DNA from: Tritrichomonas foetus
Lineage: Eukaryota > Parabasalia > Tritrichomonadida > Tritrichomonadidae
DNA: 11,490 bases
Assembly (NCBI GenBank): GCA_001839685.1
Contig: MLAK01000093.1
Span: 1-11,490, forward strand
Direction of reading: 5' to 3'
In this document: in pieces, positions 1 through 7,122 of the stretch
How the letters are laid out: each line of letters opens with the position of its first letter
How positions within the stretch are numbered: the stretch's first letter is position 1
The notes under the pieces: generated by a model
Told to the model about the DNA's origin: nothing
The model's database searches: none
What the model saw: the letters and a program-made list of their open reading frames with translations, nothing else
Translations under genes and position numbers: made by a program

Positions 1-126
1 TATCAAAAAGTTTATAAAAAGTGGATTTTCGACTGGAAAGATATACATCCTATTTATTTATTAGTGATTGATGTGAGAAACAGCATTCAGTTGAATTTGG
101 ATAGAGAATTTTTGATAAATATCTGA
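1..126 (+). CDS. Possible 3' end of a gene cut by the window edge (weak)
   Basis: Frame 1 is open from the first base to a TGA at 124-126, giving about 41 residues of ordinary composition (aromatic, charged and hydrophobic residues mixed), ending ...DREFLINI. I recognise no domain. If real, it would be the C-terminus of a + strand gene converging on the - strand gene that ends at 174, leaving a 47-bp gap. An AATAAA lies at 147-152. In DNA this AT-rich an open stretch of this length can arise by chance, so this is only a candidate. Confidence 0.2.
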   Translation, partial: YQKVYKKWIFDWKDIHPIYLLVIDVRNSIQLNLDREFLINI

Positions 127-173
127 GAAAGAAAGAAATGAAAAAAATAAAAAGAATTGAAAAATCATTAATT

Positions 174-3047
174 TTAGTCGTACATGTCGGCGGGATCTGG
201 GTGAGGTAATTCCTTTCCTTGTAATTTTCCATGGAGTGTATTTGTGACGTAAAGTTGACTCAATCTTTGTTCCTCTGTGAGTACAGCTGTAGCTGGGACT
301 TCATCATAAACTTTCATGTTGATAAATGCGTGATAATCCTCTTCACCGCATTCATCAGCTCTTTGTTGGCGTGTATAAGCAGCTCTGTCACGCCTGAAGA
401 GGTCTGCAGCGATTTTGTTGATTGGATTATCAAGTTCTGGATTCTCGAGAAGATTCACAATTCCTGTAATGATTGCATCAATGCCAGATTGTGGCGTATA
501 CATGTTATCTATGAGGCTGAAGAATACTCTTCCTTCGTGAGAGACGTTTGGATGGAAAGGAATTGTAAGGAATCTGAACACTGGTGGCTTGACTGGATAC
601 TTTGGAGGGAGTTTCATAAACAAGTTAAGCCATTTCCCTTCAAATGGTGAACGTTCTGGACCACGAATGAATATTCTCCATTCTTCGGGTGTAGCATGTG
701 ATGAATAAACAACATAGCTTGGATCAGGATTATGTGCAATAATGTTTAATTCTTTCAATGCACGTCTCTTCTTCAATGTTTCAGGTTGTTTAGTTGAATA
801 TTGGTAAAGTGCATAAAGTGGTGATGATAAAATGATATCATGTTTAGCACTGGCGACTTCTTGGTTTGGCGCTTCATCATCGTAATCTCTGAATCGCTTC
901 GCCATGTTGCTGATTGTATCGGCTGTAACTCGTCCTGTATGGAAAGGCACACATCTTCTTGTGCTGATATTCATGAAAGCTTCTTGCTCGAAGATCTTCA
1001 AACCTTCTTCAAGACTATTTGGTCTGAATGTAAGACCACCTGTGAGCTTTGACAATGCGCAGCATTCAAGGTTTTGATCAGTAAGAGAAACAAGAACAGT
1101 ATCGACTGTAATTTGAGCGTCAATAAGATCGTTTGCAAGATCCTCTGGAAGCGTTGTTGATTTGTTATCGGCGCCATCAGTGATAACAATAATCCTGAGT
1201 TTGGCATTTGGATAATTTGGAATGTCATCATCATCTTCATTTGAGTTGTAACTAACAAGAAGATCATGTGCATTCTTAAGTGCATCCCATAGAAGAGTCT
1301 GACCACCGGGTGTAATCTCCTTTAATCTTTCATTAAATTCAGATGCAATTGGTGTAAGTCCTTGGCGAAGGACTACATGTGAACCAAAGGAAATTAAACC
1401 GAAAATTGAGTTGACACGTAAACGAAATGCTTGATCAAGAAGTGCTTCAAGATATCTTGTAGAAATTTGTGCACGAGAAAGGGCAGCACCGCGAGTATTT
1501 CCACCTTCAAGCTTCCATTTCATTGACATGGATTCATCAAAACAAATGAAAACAAGCTGTTCAACTCTTTCTGCATCAATGAGTGAAGCAAAGTTATCGA
1601 TTGATGTATCACCAACTGCGCGAGCGAGATCATCAAGATTTGCTTCTCGAATAACACCTTCTGTAGGATTGATAAATCTCACAAAGTTAGGCCTACCTGG
1701 TACTTCGTCAATATAGAGCATAATTCCACCACCTGGAGCTTTAACAAATGTTGGTGAATAAATGAAGTGAAGTGTTAAAGGTGAAACTGGTCTATAAGTT
1801 GGAATTGCTTCCATAATTGCTTCAATTGTATCTCCATCATCTGGTGCTAATAAATTATAACCTTCGAATCCGGGATTGATGGTATCTTCTTCCCATAAAA
1901 CAATATGATGTTGTAAACCATGTTCTCGACAGTAGGCACCAATTTCATCATCAAGTGTTATTTCACCATCATCAGCAGGCGGATCATCTTCCCAATCAAG
2001 TGAATTAAGATGCAGGAAGTTGGTATCAGTAATGAGTCCAATAAATGTAATTAAGTTCAATGTGCGTTCGAAAACTTGATTAGATTTAAATCCTTTCGGT
2101 AGGGTAGCTCTGAATAGAGTGTAAAGTGGTCCTGTAATTGCGACAATGTTAGACACGTTTAAGGATGCATGTTCGAGAACACGGAATATGTTTACAATGA
2201 GTGGAGCAAATCTTGTAATTTTTGCAAGAACGAGAAGTAAATGCTCAGCGTTAGTTCCTTCATGGAAGAGATATCCTAAGAAGCAGGCAATTTGATCAAG
2301 GCCTGCCTGTGTGGAATTATACAATGGAGAAAGTGCAACTTTATTGAATGGATTTCGTGAGTTACATGGTTCCGGAATTTCAGAATCGATGATGTCTCCA
2401 ATTGGTCGTGTGATTACAACATAGAGACGATGGTGGGCAACGTCAGTAACATCATACCATTCTTCAAGTGAGCCGCTTACAAATGGGATGCCTCCAGGGA
2501 GGTAAATCAGAATTTCAAAATCGTCTGGAATATCATCGACATCCAAACCTCGAATAAGGTCCATGATTGTGTCACGAACAGTGTTGAAAGTGTCTCTGAG
2601 ACGGAATTCACGAACATGGCCGTCTGTCATTGATTCGAGAGAAGCTGTGGTGTAAATCTGATAATTATTTTTCATTTTGAATTCTTCACGTTGAGTGGCT
2701 GTAACTTTGGTGATTGATTCTTTAACCTTTTCTTCGACTTTTTGAAGGACTTCGTCTTCTGGTGTTGGGACAAGCGCTCCTGTGTTAGTTATTTCGTCAG
2801 GTTCTTTGTTTGGATCATCAGAAACGACAAACAAATCTTTGGTGTCTTTAGTGTAGTTGCGCAAAAGGTCGCCTAAATCGAGTTTACGACCATTTAAGAA
2901 AACCGCCATCAAATCGTCATTTTTTTGGCTCTCTTTAACTTTATCGAGGAACTCGGCAACGGTACTGTTTTGGTCCACCATAATCAGGCTGGGGTGCTCC
3001 GAACCATCAATTAGGTAGTTGATTTTTATTCGGTGTGTTTTCGACAT
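174..3047 (-). CDS. UBL - vWA - catalytically inactive E2 (UEV-like) fusion protein
   Basis: The protein has 957 residues and starts at an ATG at 3045-3047. Domains in order: an N-terminal ubiquitin-like beta-grasp region (about 5-77, with FLNGRKLDLGDLL resembling ubiquitin's IFAGKQLEDGRTL); a probable second beta-grasp segment (about 143-215); a helical, unassigned middle (about 230-350); a vWA domain (about 496-690); and an E2/UBC fold (about 762-910). The vWA MIDAS looks complete: D504, S506 and S508 in DESMS, T584 in GGQT, and D624 in TDGAD. The UBC fold keeps PPKYPVKPP, HPN (832-834) and the C-terminal NPINKIAADLF signature. The active-site cysteine is F842, and there is no cysteine anywhere between 700 and 899. 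It should therefore bind ubiquitin, E2 or E3 partners rather than carry ubiquitin as a thioester, as Mms2/Uev1 and Tsg101 do; that role is inference. No signal peptide or membrane segment is seen. The TAA stop is followed by A (UAAA), fitting trichomonad polyadenylation. Base composition looks richer in G+C than in the neighbours. Domain calls are fairly sure; the function is unknown. Confidence 0.93.
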   Translation of the reverse strand: MSKTHRIKINYLIDGSEHPSLIMVDQNSTVAEFLDKVKESQKNDDLMAVFLNGRKLDLGDLLRNYTKDTKDLFVVSDDPNKEPDEITNTGALVPTPEDEVLQKVEEKVKESITKVTATQREEFKMKNNYQIYTTASLESMTDGHVREFRLRDTFNTVRDTIMDLIRGLDVDDIPDDFEILIYLPGGIPFVSGSLEEWYDVTDVAHHRLYVVITRPIGDIIDSEIPEPCNSRNPFNKVALSPLYNSTQAGLDQIACFLGYLFHEGTNAEHLLLVLAKITRFAPLIVNIFRVLEHASLNVSNIVAITGPLYTLFRATLPKGFKSNQVFERTLNLITFIGLITDTNFLHLNSLDWEDDPPADDGEITLDDEIGAYCREHGLQHHIVLWEEDTINPGFEGYNLLAPDDGDTIEAIMEAIPTYRPVSPLTLHFIYSPTFVKAPGGGIMLYIDEVPGRPNFVRFINPTEGVIREANLDDLARAVGDTSIDNFASLIDAERVEQLVFICFDESMSMKWKLEGGNTRGAALSRAQISTRYLEALLDQAFRLRVNSIFGLISFGSHVVLRQGLTPIASEFNERLKEITPGGQTLLWDALKNAHDLLVSYNSNEDDDDIPNYPNAKLRIIVITDGADNKSTTLPEDLANDLIDAQITVDTVLVSLTDQNLECCALSKLTGGLTFRPNSLEEGLKIFEQEAFMNISTRRCVPFHTGRVTADTISNMAKRFRDYDDEAPNQEVASAKHDIILSSPLYALYQYSTKQPETLKKRRALKELNIIAHNPDPSYVVYSSHATPEEWRIFIRGPERSPFEGKWLNLFMKLPPKYPVKPPVFRFLTIPFHPNVSHEGRVFFSLIDNMYTPQSGIDAIITGIVNLLENPELDNPINKIAADLFRRDRAAYTRQQRADECGEEDYHAFINMKVYDEVPATAVLTEEQRLSQLYVTNTLHGKLQGKELPHPDPADMYD

Positions 3048-3060
3048 TTAAAAAAATGTC
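3043..3060 (-). repeat. Perfect inverted repeat over the start codon
   Basis: Read on the - strand this is GACATTT, TTTT, AAATGTC. The two 7-base arms are perfectly complementary around a 4-base loop, and the right arm contains the ATG of the UBL-vWA-E2 gene. In the mRNA it could form a small hairpin hiding the start codon. The pairing is seen in the sequence; any effect on translation is inference, since an AU-rich 7-bp stem is weak. Confidence 0.4.
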
Positions 3061-3075
3061 AAAAATTAGGAAACC

Positions 3076-3080
3076 AATGA
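3076..3080 (-). promoter_or_regulatory. Candidate initiator (Inr) for the UBL-vWA-E2 gene
   Basis: The - strand reads CCTCATTGG here, which fits the Trichomonas Inr core TCA+1Y(T/A). Transcription would begin at the A opposite 3078, giving a leader of about 31 nt, which is plausible for a trichomonad. The core is short and will recur by chance, so confidence is low. Confidence 0.3.
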
Positions 3081-3441
3081 GGTGAAATCATCATGAATAT
3101 GGTTAATTTTACTGACTGGTTATCAACTCAAAAAGTTACAGTGAAATCATTTGGCAAAATCAATCATTTGTCAGAATTTTCTTATATTTGAGAGATAATA
3201 CCACTTTCTTCTCAAGAGTAAAGTTATCTGAGAAAATTGTGCCTTTGGAAATGGGTATCAGATAAAAATTTGTCAGATTTATTGAGACAATCTCCAATAT
3301 CTCATTAAATATGTGCAATGTGAATACCTTACCATAAATAAGACAAAGAACAGCTTTGAAAGTGAATCAATCTTCTCACACTGTATATTATGAAGGCAAT
3401 CATTAGGAAAGGTTAATATAAGCTCTCAAAGGTGAATTTTC

Positions 3442-3449
3442 CACGGTTA
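3442..3449 (+). promoter_or_regulatory. M3-like core promoter element (one mismatch)
   Basis: CACGGTTA matches seven of eight positions of the Trichomonas M3 motif, (A/G/T)(A/G)C(G/C)G(T/C)T(T/A/G); only the first base differs. It ends 18 bases before the ATG at 3468, a suitable place for a core element. The functional call rests on the organism being a parabasalid. Confidence 0.3.
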
Positions 3450-3467
3450 AAATTCCAAATCAACCAA

Positions 3468-4433
3468 ATGAGTAAACCTCAATGGGAAAACGAGCATGCA
3501 GGGAGTTCCAACATCATTAAAGGAACCGACGAAGAACTCGACGATTTTCGAAAGCAATTTCAAAAGTTGATGAATATTGATATTCGTGATTTCATCCATA
3601 TCGAATTTGTTGAGAATGAGACCAAAAATTTCGCTGCCCAAAAGAAAGCTCTTTCGTATCTCAAAAACTGCCTCGAAATACCACCAACATCAGTCGAAGA
3701 TCCAACAGCGTATCCAGAATTTCATCCAGAATTACTCAATCAGCATTATGAAATTCCACCACTTGAAGAATTCACTAAGAACAAACTCCAACTGTCGTTT
3801 TTCCAAACCGCCTTTTTAATTGAGTGCTTCTGTCCGAATTTACCAAATCTCGAATATTGCTCGATCCAAAAGGCTTTCATGAAAACAAAAACAATTTACA
3901 CTTTATTATTAATTGCCCCACTTCCAGTTGCAATTGAATATGAGCCATCCACTAATTCTTGCTTTTTCACATTTGCTGATATTTCAATAGCTTCGGCCGA
4001 TCTCATTCGGGATCAAGTTAAGTTTGCTCTCGGAATTTTCTTAGCTAAATCGGTCACTGCTTACTTCAAGAGCGTAGATGTGACAAAAATGAAACTAAAA
4101 CGAATTCAGAAAATTAGTGAAAAACTAGGCTTCGCAATAATTCGGACACAAGATTCGGAAAATTATGACATTTCTGGTTCTTTCTGCCTATATATTCTAC
4201 CTAACCAATTTGGACAGGAACCACGTACAAAAATCCAACATGCACTAGAAAACGAATTTCAACAAATTCAATTATATCAATGTGAAAAGTGTAAGAAGCT
4301 ATTTTTACTTGGTTCGAAAGAAAGCTGCATTATTCCAGATATGGAAACAAATGATGAAGATACTGAAATGGTGTTCTTAAAGCATAAGCCACAAGATTAC
4401 TCAATCTCAATGTTCCAATTCCTCGTTCAATAA
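3468..4433 (+). CDS. Unrecognised 321-residue protein with a C-terminal CxxC segment
   Basis: The open frame extends upstream to a GTG at 3432, but eukaryotic initiation needs ATG. The first ATG is at 3468, giving MSKPQWENEH... and 321 residues. I do not recognise the family. The N-terminal third is acidic and proline-bearing with short helices. The middle (about 108-225) is hydrophobic and mixed alpha/beta, with F/L/I-rich strands at 145-155 and 165-173, and looks globular. Near the end, CEKC (C272, C275) followed by C287 could be part of a metal site, but no clear fourth ligand is visible. No signal peptide or convincing membrane span is seen. The stop TAA is followed by A (4431-4434, UAAA). 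It is upstream of and on the same strand as the C9orf72-like gene, 237 bp apart; that alone does not link their functions. Confidence 0.85.
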   Translation: MSKPQWENEHAGSSNIIKGTDEELDDFRKQFQKLMNIDIRDFIHIEFVENETKNFAAQKKALSYLKNCLEIPPTSVEDPTAYPEFHPELLNQHYEIPPLEEFTKNKLQLSFFQTAFLIECFCPNLPNLEYCSIQKAFMKTKTIYTLLLIAPLPVAIEYEPSTNSCFFTFADISIASADLIRDQVKFALGIFLAKSVTAYFKSVDVTKMKLKRIQKISEKLGFAIIRTQDSENYDISGSFCLYILPNQFGQEPRTKIQHALENEFQQIQLYQCEKCKKLFLLGSKESCIIPDMETNDEDTEMVFLKHKPQDYSISMFQFLVQ

Positions 4434-4650
4434 AAATTTTTTATCATATTATAAATAAAAAGCATTTCATAAAGTTAACTTTTTAAATTTTATTTTCACA
4501 ATCAATGATATCATAGATATTTATTAATTTTGTGTTAGAGTTATCCTAGTCTACAATGATGAATTGGGAGACATTTTGACAAAGAAATTCAAAGCATCTA
4601 TGATCATTTAAATCGTATCTCTCTTGCAATAATAACTGATAAATATTTGG

Positions 4651-4655
4651 CCTTT
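4651..4655 (+). promoter_or_regulatory. Candidate M5 initiator (CCTTT) for the C9orf72-like gene
   Basis: CCTTT lies 16-20 bases before the ATG at 4671. In Trichomonas vaginalis the M5 element CCTTT can replace the Inr, with transcription starting at its second C. Here that would be 4652, giving a 19-nt leader. An Inr-like CCATTA at 4662-4667 is an alternative only 7 bases from the ATG. Confidence 0.35.
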
Positions 4656-4670
4656 ATTTGACCATTATTA

Positions 4671-5927
4671 ATGAGTGATGTAGACTTTATTACTCCTTCA
4701 TCACAATATAATCCATTCAACTCAATTATTATAGGCTCATTCGATTTACTCAGTGGGATAAAAATAGTCCATCGATGGATCTTTCAGAAAGATAACATAA
4801 ATAATATTGCGCATGACGATATGGTCAAAATCACGCTTAGTAATGTTCACAGACAGAAGCCAATCGCTATTGAAAATTATTCTACTTCATCAATTGACGT
4901 TAAATGCTATAATTGGTATATGATAAATTCAATATTTGTTCATTCGCCAAAAACGCAAACCCGTGATATTTATTTTTCAGTTGGAATGATATTCGATTCA
5001 TCCAAAATCCGAAGTAATCCACATTTGAATGACGCTTTGACATATTGGGACAAAATTTTATCATATTGCATTAAAATTGTTTTAGCAAGAGCAGAGCCAT
5101 TTTCTATTTTGAATCCTTTAATAGAAAAGATTTCAAATGAATGCACAAAATTGGTCACATCACAAATGCCAGAAATCAATAATTTTGATTTGATCACATT
5201 TGATTCTAAATTTTATGAAATGGCGTTAACGGCACATTTGCAGACACAAATGACCACAGTCATAGAATCTACCAATTCACAAGAAGCAATCAACCTTGCT
5301 CAATTTTTATCGAATTTCATGCTTCCAATTCAGAAAAATTTCTCAACGCTTGAAATTCAAACGCATCCAGTGAATGGACTTTTCCTTCAATGTGTTGAAA
5401 GGCAAAAATCTAATCCTGAAGATTTTTTAATCAAATTTTCTCGACCAACTACTTGGATTAGGCTTCCAGAGAAGCAAATTTATCGTTTGTCAGAAAATAA
5501 CTTGGCCGGCCACTCTCAATTTTCTATTCAATTTAATCAACTTTTTGAATCGATCGATTTCGACGAAAATGATCGAAGGAAACAACTAAATAAATTAAAA
5601 TCACAATGTAAAACTATAACTATTCAAAAGTCATCTGAATGGGCAACTTCAATGATTGCCGAATTAGCGGTGATTCCCAAATGTGTGAAATATATGTTTT
5701 GCGAACAACAGTTGAATTCCTTACTTAGAAAGGCTCTTGCATTTATTGCAATGAAGAACGAAAGGCTTGAAAAGAATATAAAAAATGGGAACAATTCATT
5801 AACGAAAGAACAAATTCTTGAAATTCAACAAATTTTGCAAATTCCTGAAAATGAAGACCTTTTAATGATTGTTTCTCTTGCTAGAATGTATGATGAAAAT
5901 GTTTATACACAAATTAAATGGAAATGA
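4671..5927 (+). CDS. C9orf72: C9orf72-family DENN protein
   Basis: The 418-residue protein aligns by eye with human C9orf72 (481 residues) from end to end. Anchors: a longin-like start with DLLSGIKIVHRW (25-36), matching the human DNILGPRVRHIW; IDVK (75-78) before a strand ending MIFD (106-109), matching IDVK...LIFD; AHLQT (188-192) with a following TVIES, matching SHLQT...VVVGS; NGLFLQ (235-240), matching SGLFVQ; and near the C-terminus RKALAFI (353-359), then NEDLLMIVSLA (394-404), matching HRKALTLI...GDLNIIMALA. In animals C9orf72 forms a complex with SMCR8 and WDR41 that acts on small GTPases (Arf/Rab) in autophagy and lysosome regulation. A related membrane-trafficking role here is inference. 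The gene is one uninterrupted frame, so the human disease repeat intron has no counterpart. No signal peptide or membrane span is seen. It ends in TGA, unlike its neighbours with UAAA stops. Confidence 0.85.
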   Translation: MSDVDFITPSSQYNPFNSIIIGSFDLLSGIKIVHRWIFQKDNINNIAHDDMVKITLSNVHRQKPIAIENYSTSSIDVKCYNWYMINSIFVHSPKTQTRDIYFSVGMIFDSSKIRSNPHLNDALTYWDKILSYCIKIVLARAEPFSILNPLIEKISNECTKLVTSQMPEINNFDLITFDSKFYEMALTAHLQTQMTTVIESTNSQEAINLAQFLSNFMLPIQKNFSTLEIQTHPVNGLFLQCVERQKSNPEDFLIKFSRPTTWIRLPEKQIYRLSENNLAGHSQFSIQFNQLFESIDFDENDRRKQLNKLKSQCKTITIQKSSEWATSMIAELAVIPKCVKYMFCEQQLNSLLRKALAFIAMKNERLEKNIKNGNNSLTKEQILEIQQILQIPENEDLLMIVSLARMYDENVYTQIKWK

Positions 5928-6183
5928 TTTTCACAATTTGATAATCAAACTTGTTTTTATATTAAAATACTATTCGAAATATTTATGTTTTTGAAGAATT
6001 TCTTTTCCTTTTTCTATTTCTTTTAACTTCTTTTGAAATCTTTAGTGAATCATTATTTCGATAATTCAATTTGAAGTGATTTTTTTAATTAAAATGATTC
6101 TTCTGTTATACTAAATTGTCAATATCTTTCTTTCTTTTTTAATCAAGTAACCAACAATGAATTATTTTCATCTCTCACATAAA

Positions 6184-6191
6184 TAACGATA
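6184..6191 (+). promoter_or_regulatory. Myb recognition element (TAACGATA)
   Basis: TAACGATA is identical to the MRE-1 type Myb site described in the Trichomonas vaginalis ap65-1 promoter. It lies 85-92 bases before the ATG at 6276. One 8-mer in AT-rich DNA can occur by chance, so the call depends on context and on the organism being a parabasalid. Confidence 0.3.
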
Positions 6192-6250
6192 GCTTTGAGT
6201 ACTTTGACCTTATTGTCGTCAAATTTGGTGAATTATTCGGAAAAGTGACT

Positions 6251-6258
6251 TTCCGTTA
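6251..6258 (+). promoter_or_regulatory. M3-like core promoter element (one mismatch)
   Basis: TTCCGTTA fits seven of eight positions of the Trichomonas M3 consensus; the second base is T instead of a purine. It ends 17 bases before the ATG at 6276, nearly the same distance as the M3-like site before the 3468 gene (18 bases). Confidence 0.28.
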
Positions 6259-6275
6259 AATCGATAAAATTTACA

Positions 6276-6752
6276 ATGTCAAGAGCATCACCACAGAAAC
6301 AACGCTCGACTGATATCAAACAAGATAAACTTGACGAAGAGACAACTCGAATCATAATAAAATGCGGAGGTGGGAATAACGCCCAAGCAAGATATTTTCA
6401 AGAATTGAGTTCTCATGTTGTTGGAAACGAAAACGAAGCATTCGAATCTCTTCAGCCGGACATGAAAATTACAAATGCAAAGGCCTGGCGCCAGGCAGTC
6501 TGCCTTGTTAACGCATATCTCAAAAGATATAGAATGGAGCTTACACTTCAGACTATAAAGACCGAATACGTTCAGAATCCAAAATCAACAGGATACAAAA
6601 GTGCTTCTGTTGTTGATTCCACTATGAAGAATTTATTGAAATTATCGAAAGATATTAAAAACATCAACTTTGAAGAAAGAGCTCAAGAATTTAACGATGA
6701 GCTCCAACAGAAAATTTTAAATACACCAAAGAAATCTAGACTTCACCATTAA
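6276..6752 (+). CDS. Small basic protein with a possible LisH-like helix pair
   Basis: The protein has 158 residues and starts at the ATG at 6276. The N-terminus is polar and likely disordered (about 1-25), and a GGGNN turn lies at 31-35. The segment at about 70-98 (AWRQAVCLVNAYLKRYRMELTL followed by a helix ending in E97) has the spacing of a LisH motif, which is a leucine-rich helix, a YL pair, a polar turn, then a second helix ending in Glu. LisH motifs mediate dimerisation in microtubule and E3-ligase proteins; the match here is weak. The C-terminal 40 residues are helical and charged and end in a basic KKSRLHH tail. The stop is TAA followed at once by TAAA (6753-6756). I cannot name the family. 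Confidence 0.8.
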   Translation: MSRASPQKQRSTDIKQDKLDEETTRIIIKCGGGNNAQARYFQELSSHVVGNENEAFESLQPDMKITNAKAWRQAVCLVNAYLKRYRMELTLQTIKTEYVQNPKSTGYKSASVVDSTMKNLLKLSKDIKNINFEERAQEFNDELQQKILNTPKKSRLHH

Positions 6753-7122
6753 TAAATTATATTCTCTCAATAAAAAAAATTTAAATGCGAATTCGAAACT
6801 TTTTATTTATATCATTTTAAAACCGCACACACATAAAAAATGCAATCTTCATCTTATTGTGGACTTTTATTGAAATTACTAGTACTAAATTGGATCATTT
6901 TACAAATTTTTTTATATGATATAAAAAGGTAAATTTATTAGATAGTATTGAATGTCCACAAGTTGTATATTTCATAACATGTTGTTTTGGAAAACAAATT
7001 CACAAAATAGATTTCAAATTTTACTATTAATAACAAATGCCATTCTGGCCACATCTTAAAAGGCAAATATATCCCTTTACGTCATCGGATTCAAAAACAT
7101 AAATACATGAAGATAAATTGGC
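6753..7122. other. Convergent intergenic region (two 3' ends)
   Basis: Two genes point at each other across 370 bp, so this should hold both 3' untranslated ends. It is AT-rich with no coding frame or RNA gene that I can see. A widely spaced inverted repeat, TTGTGGAC at 6857-6864 and GTCCACAA at 6954-6961, is present with no evident function. Confidence 0.5.

Larger units (their letters stand above)
3048..3467. other. Divergent intergenic region, probable back-to-back promoters
   Basis: About 420 bp separate the divergent starts at 3047 (- strand) and 3468 (+ strand), so both promoters should lie here. No open frame or RNA gene is convincing. Two short direct repeats are visible: GTGAAATCAT at 3082-3091 and 3141-3150, and TTTGTCAGA at 3167-3175 and 3269-3277. 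They may be binding sites or chance. Confidence 0.5.
5928..6275. other. Intergenic region with pyrimidine-rich tracts
   Basis: These 348 bp lie between two + strand genes. Positions 5999-6033 are almost entirely pyrimidine on the + strand, and a shorter tract lies at about 6126-6140. The right end should hold the promoter of the 6276 gene, with a Myb-type site and an M3-like site listed separately. I see no coding frame or RNA gene. Confidence 0.5.

Noticed and set aside
231..650. 139-codon open frame on the + strand
   Set aside because: It is antisense to the E2-like domain of the - strand gene, which shows clear domain motifs; the antisense product is Cys/Trp-rich and looks random.
318..764. 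Active E2 ubiquitin-conjugating enzyme
   Set aside because: HPN is followed at the expected spacing by Phe, not Cys, and no other cysteine lies in the fold.
3432..3467. Upstream in-frame GTG start for the 321-residue protein
   Set aside because: GTG is not a normal start in a eukaryotic nucleus, and an M3-like promoter element falls inside this stretch.
4471..4482. 12-bp palindrome AAAGTTAACTTT after the 321-residue gene
   Set aside because: Short AT-rich palindromes are common at this base composition, and nothing else links it to a function.
4671..5927. Counterpart of the human C9orf72 GGGGCC repeat
   Set aside because: The gene is a single uninterrupted frame with no GC-rich hexanucleotide tract in or near it.
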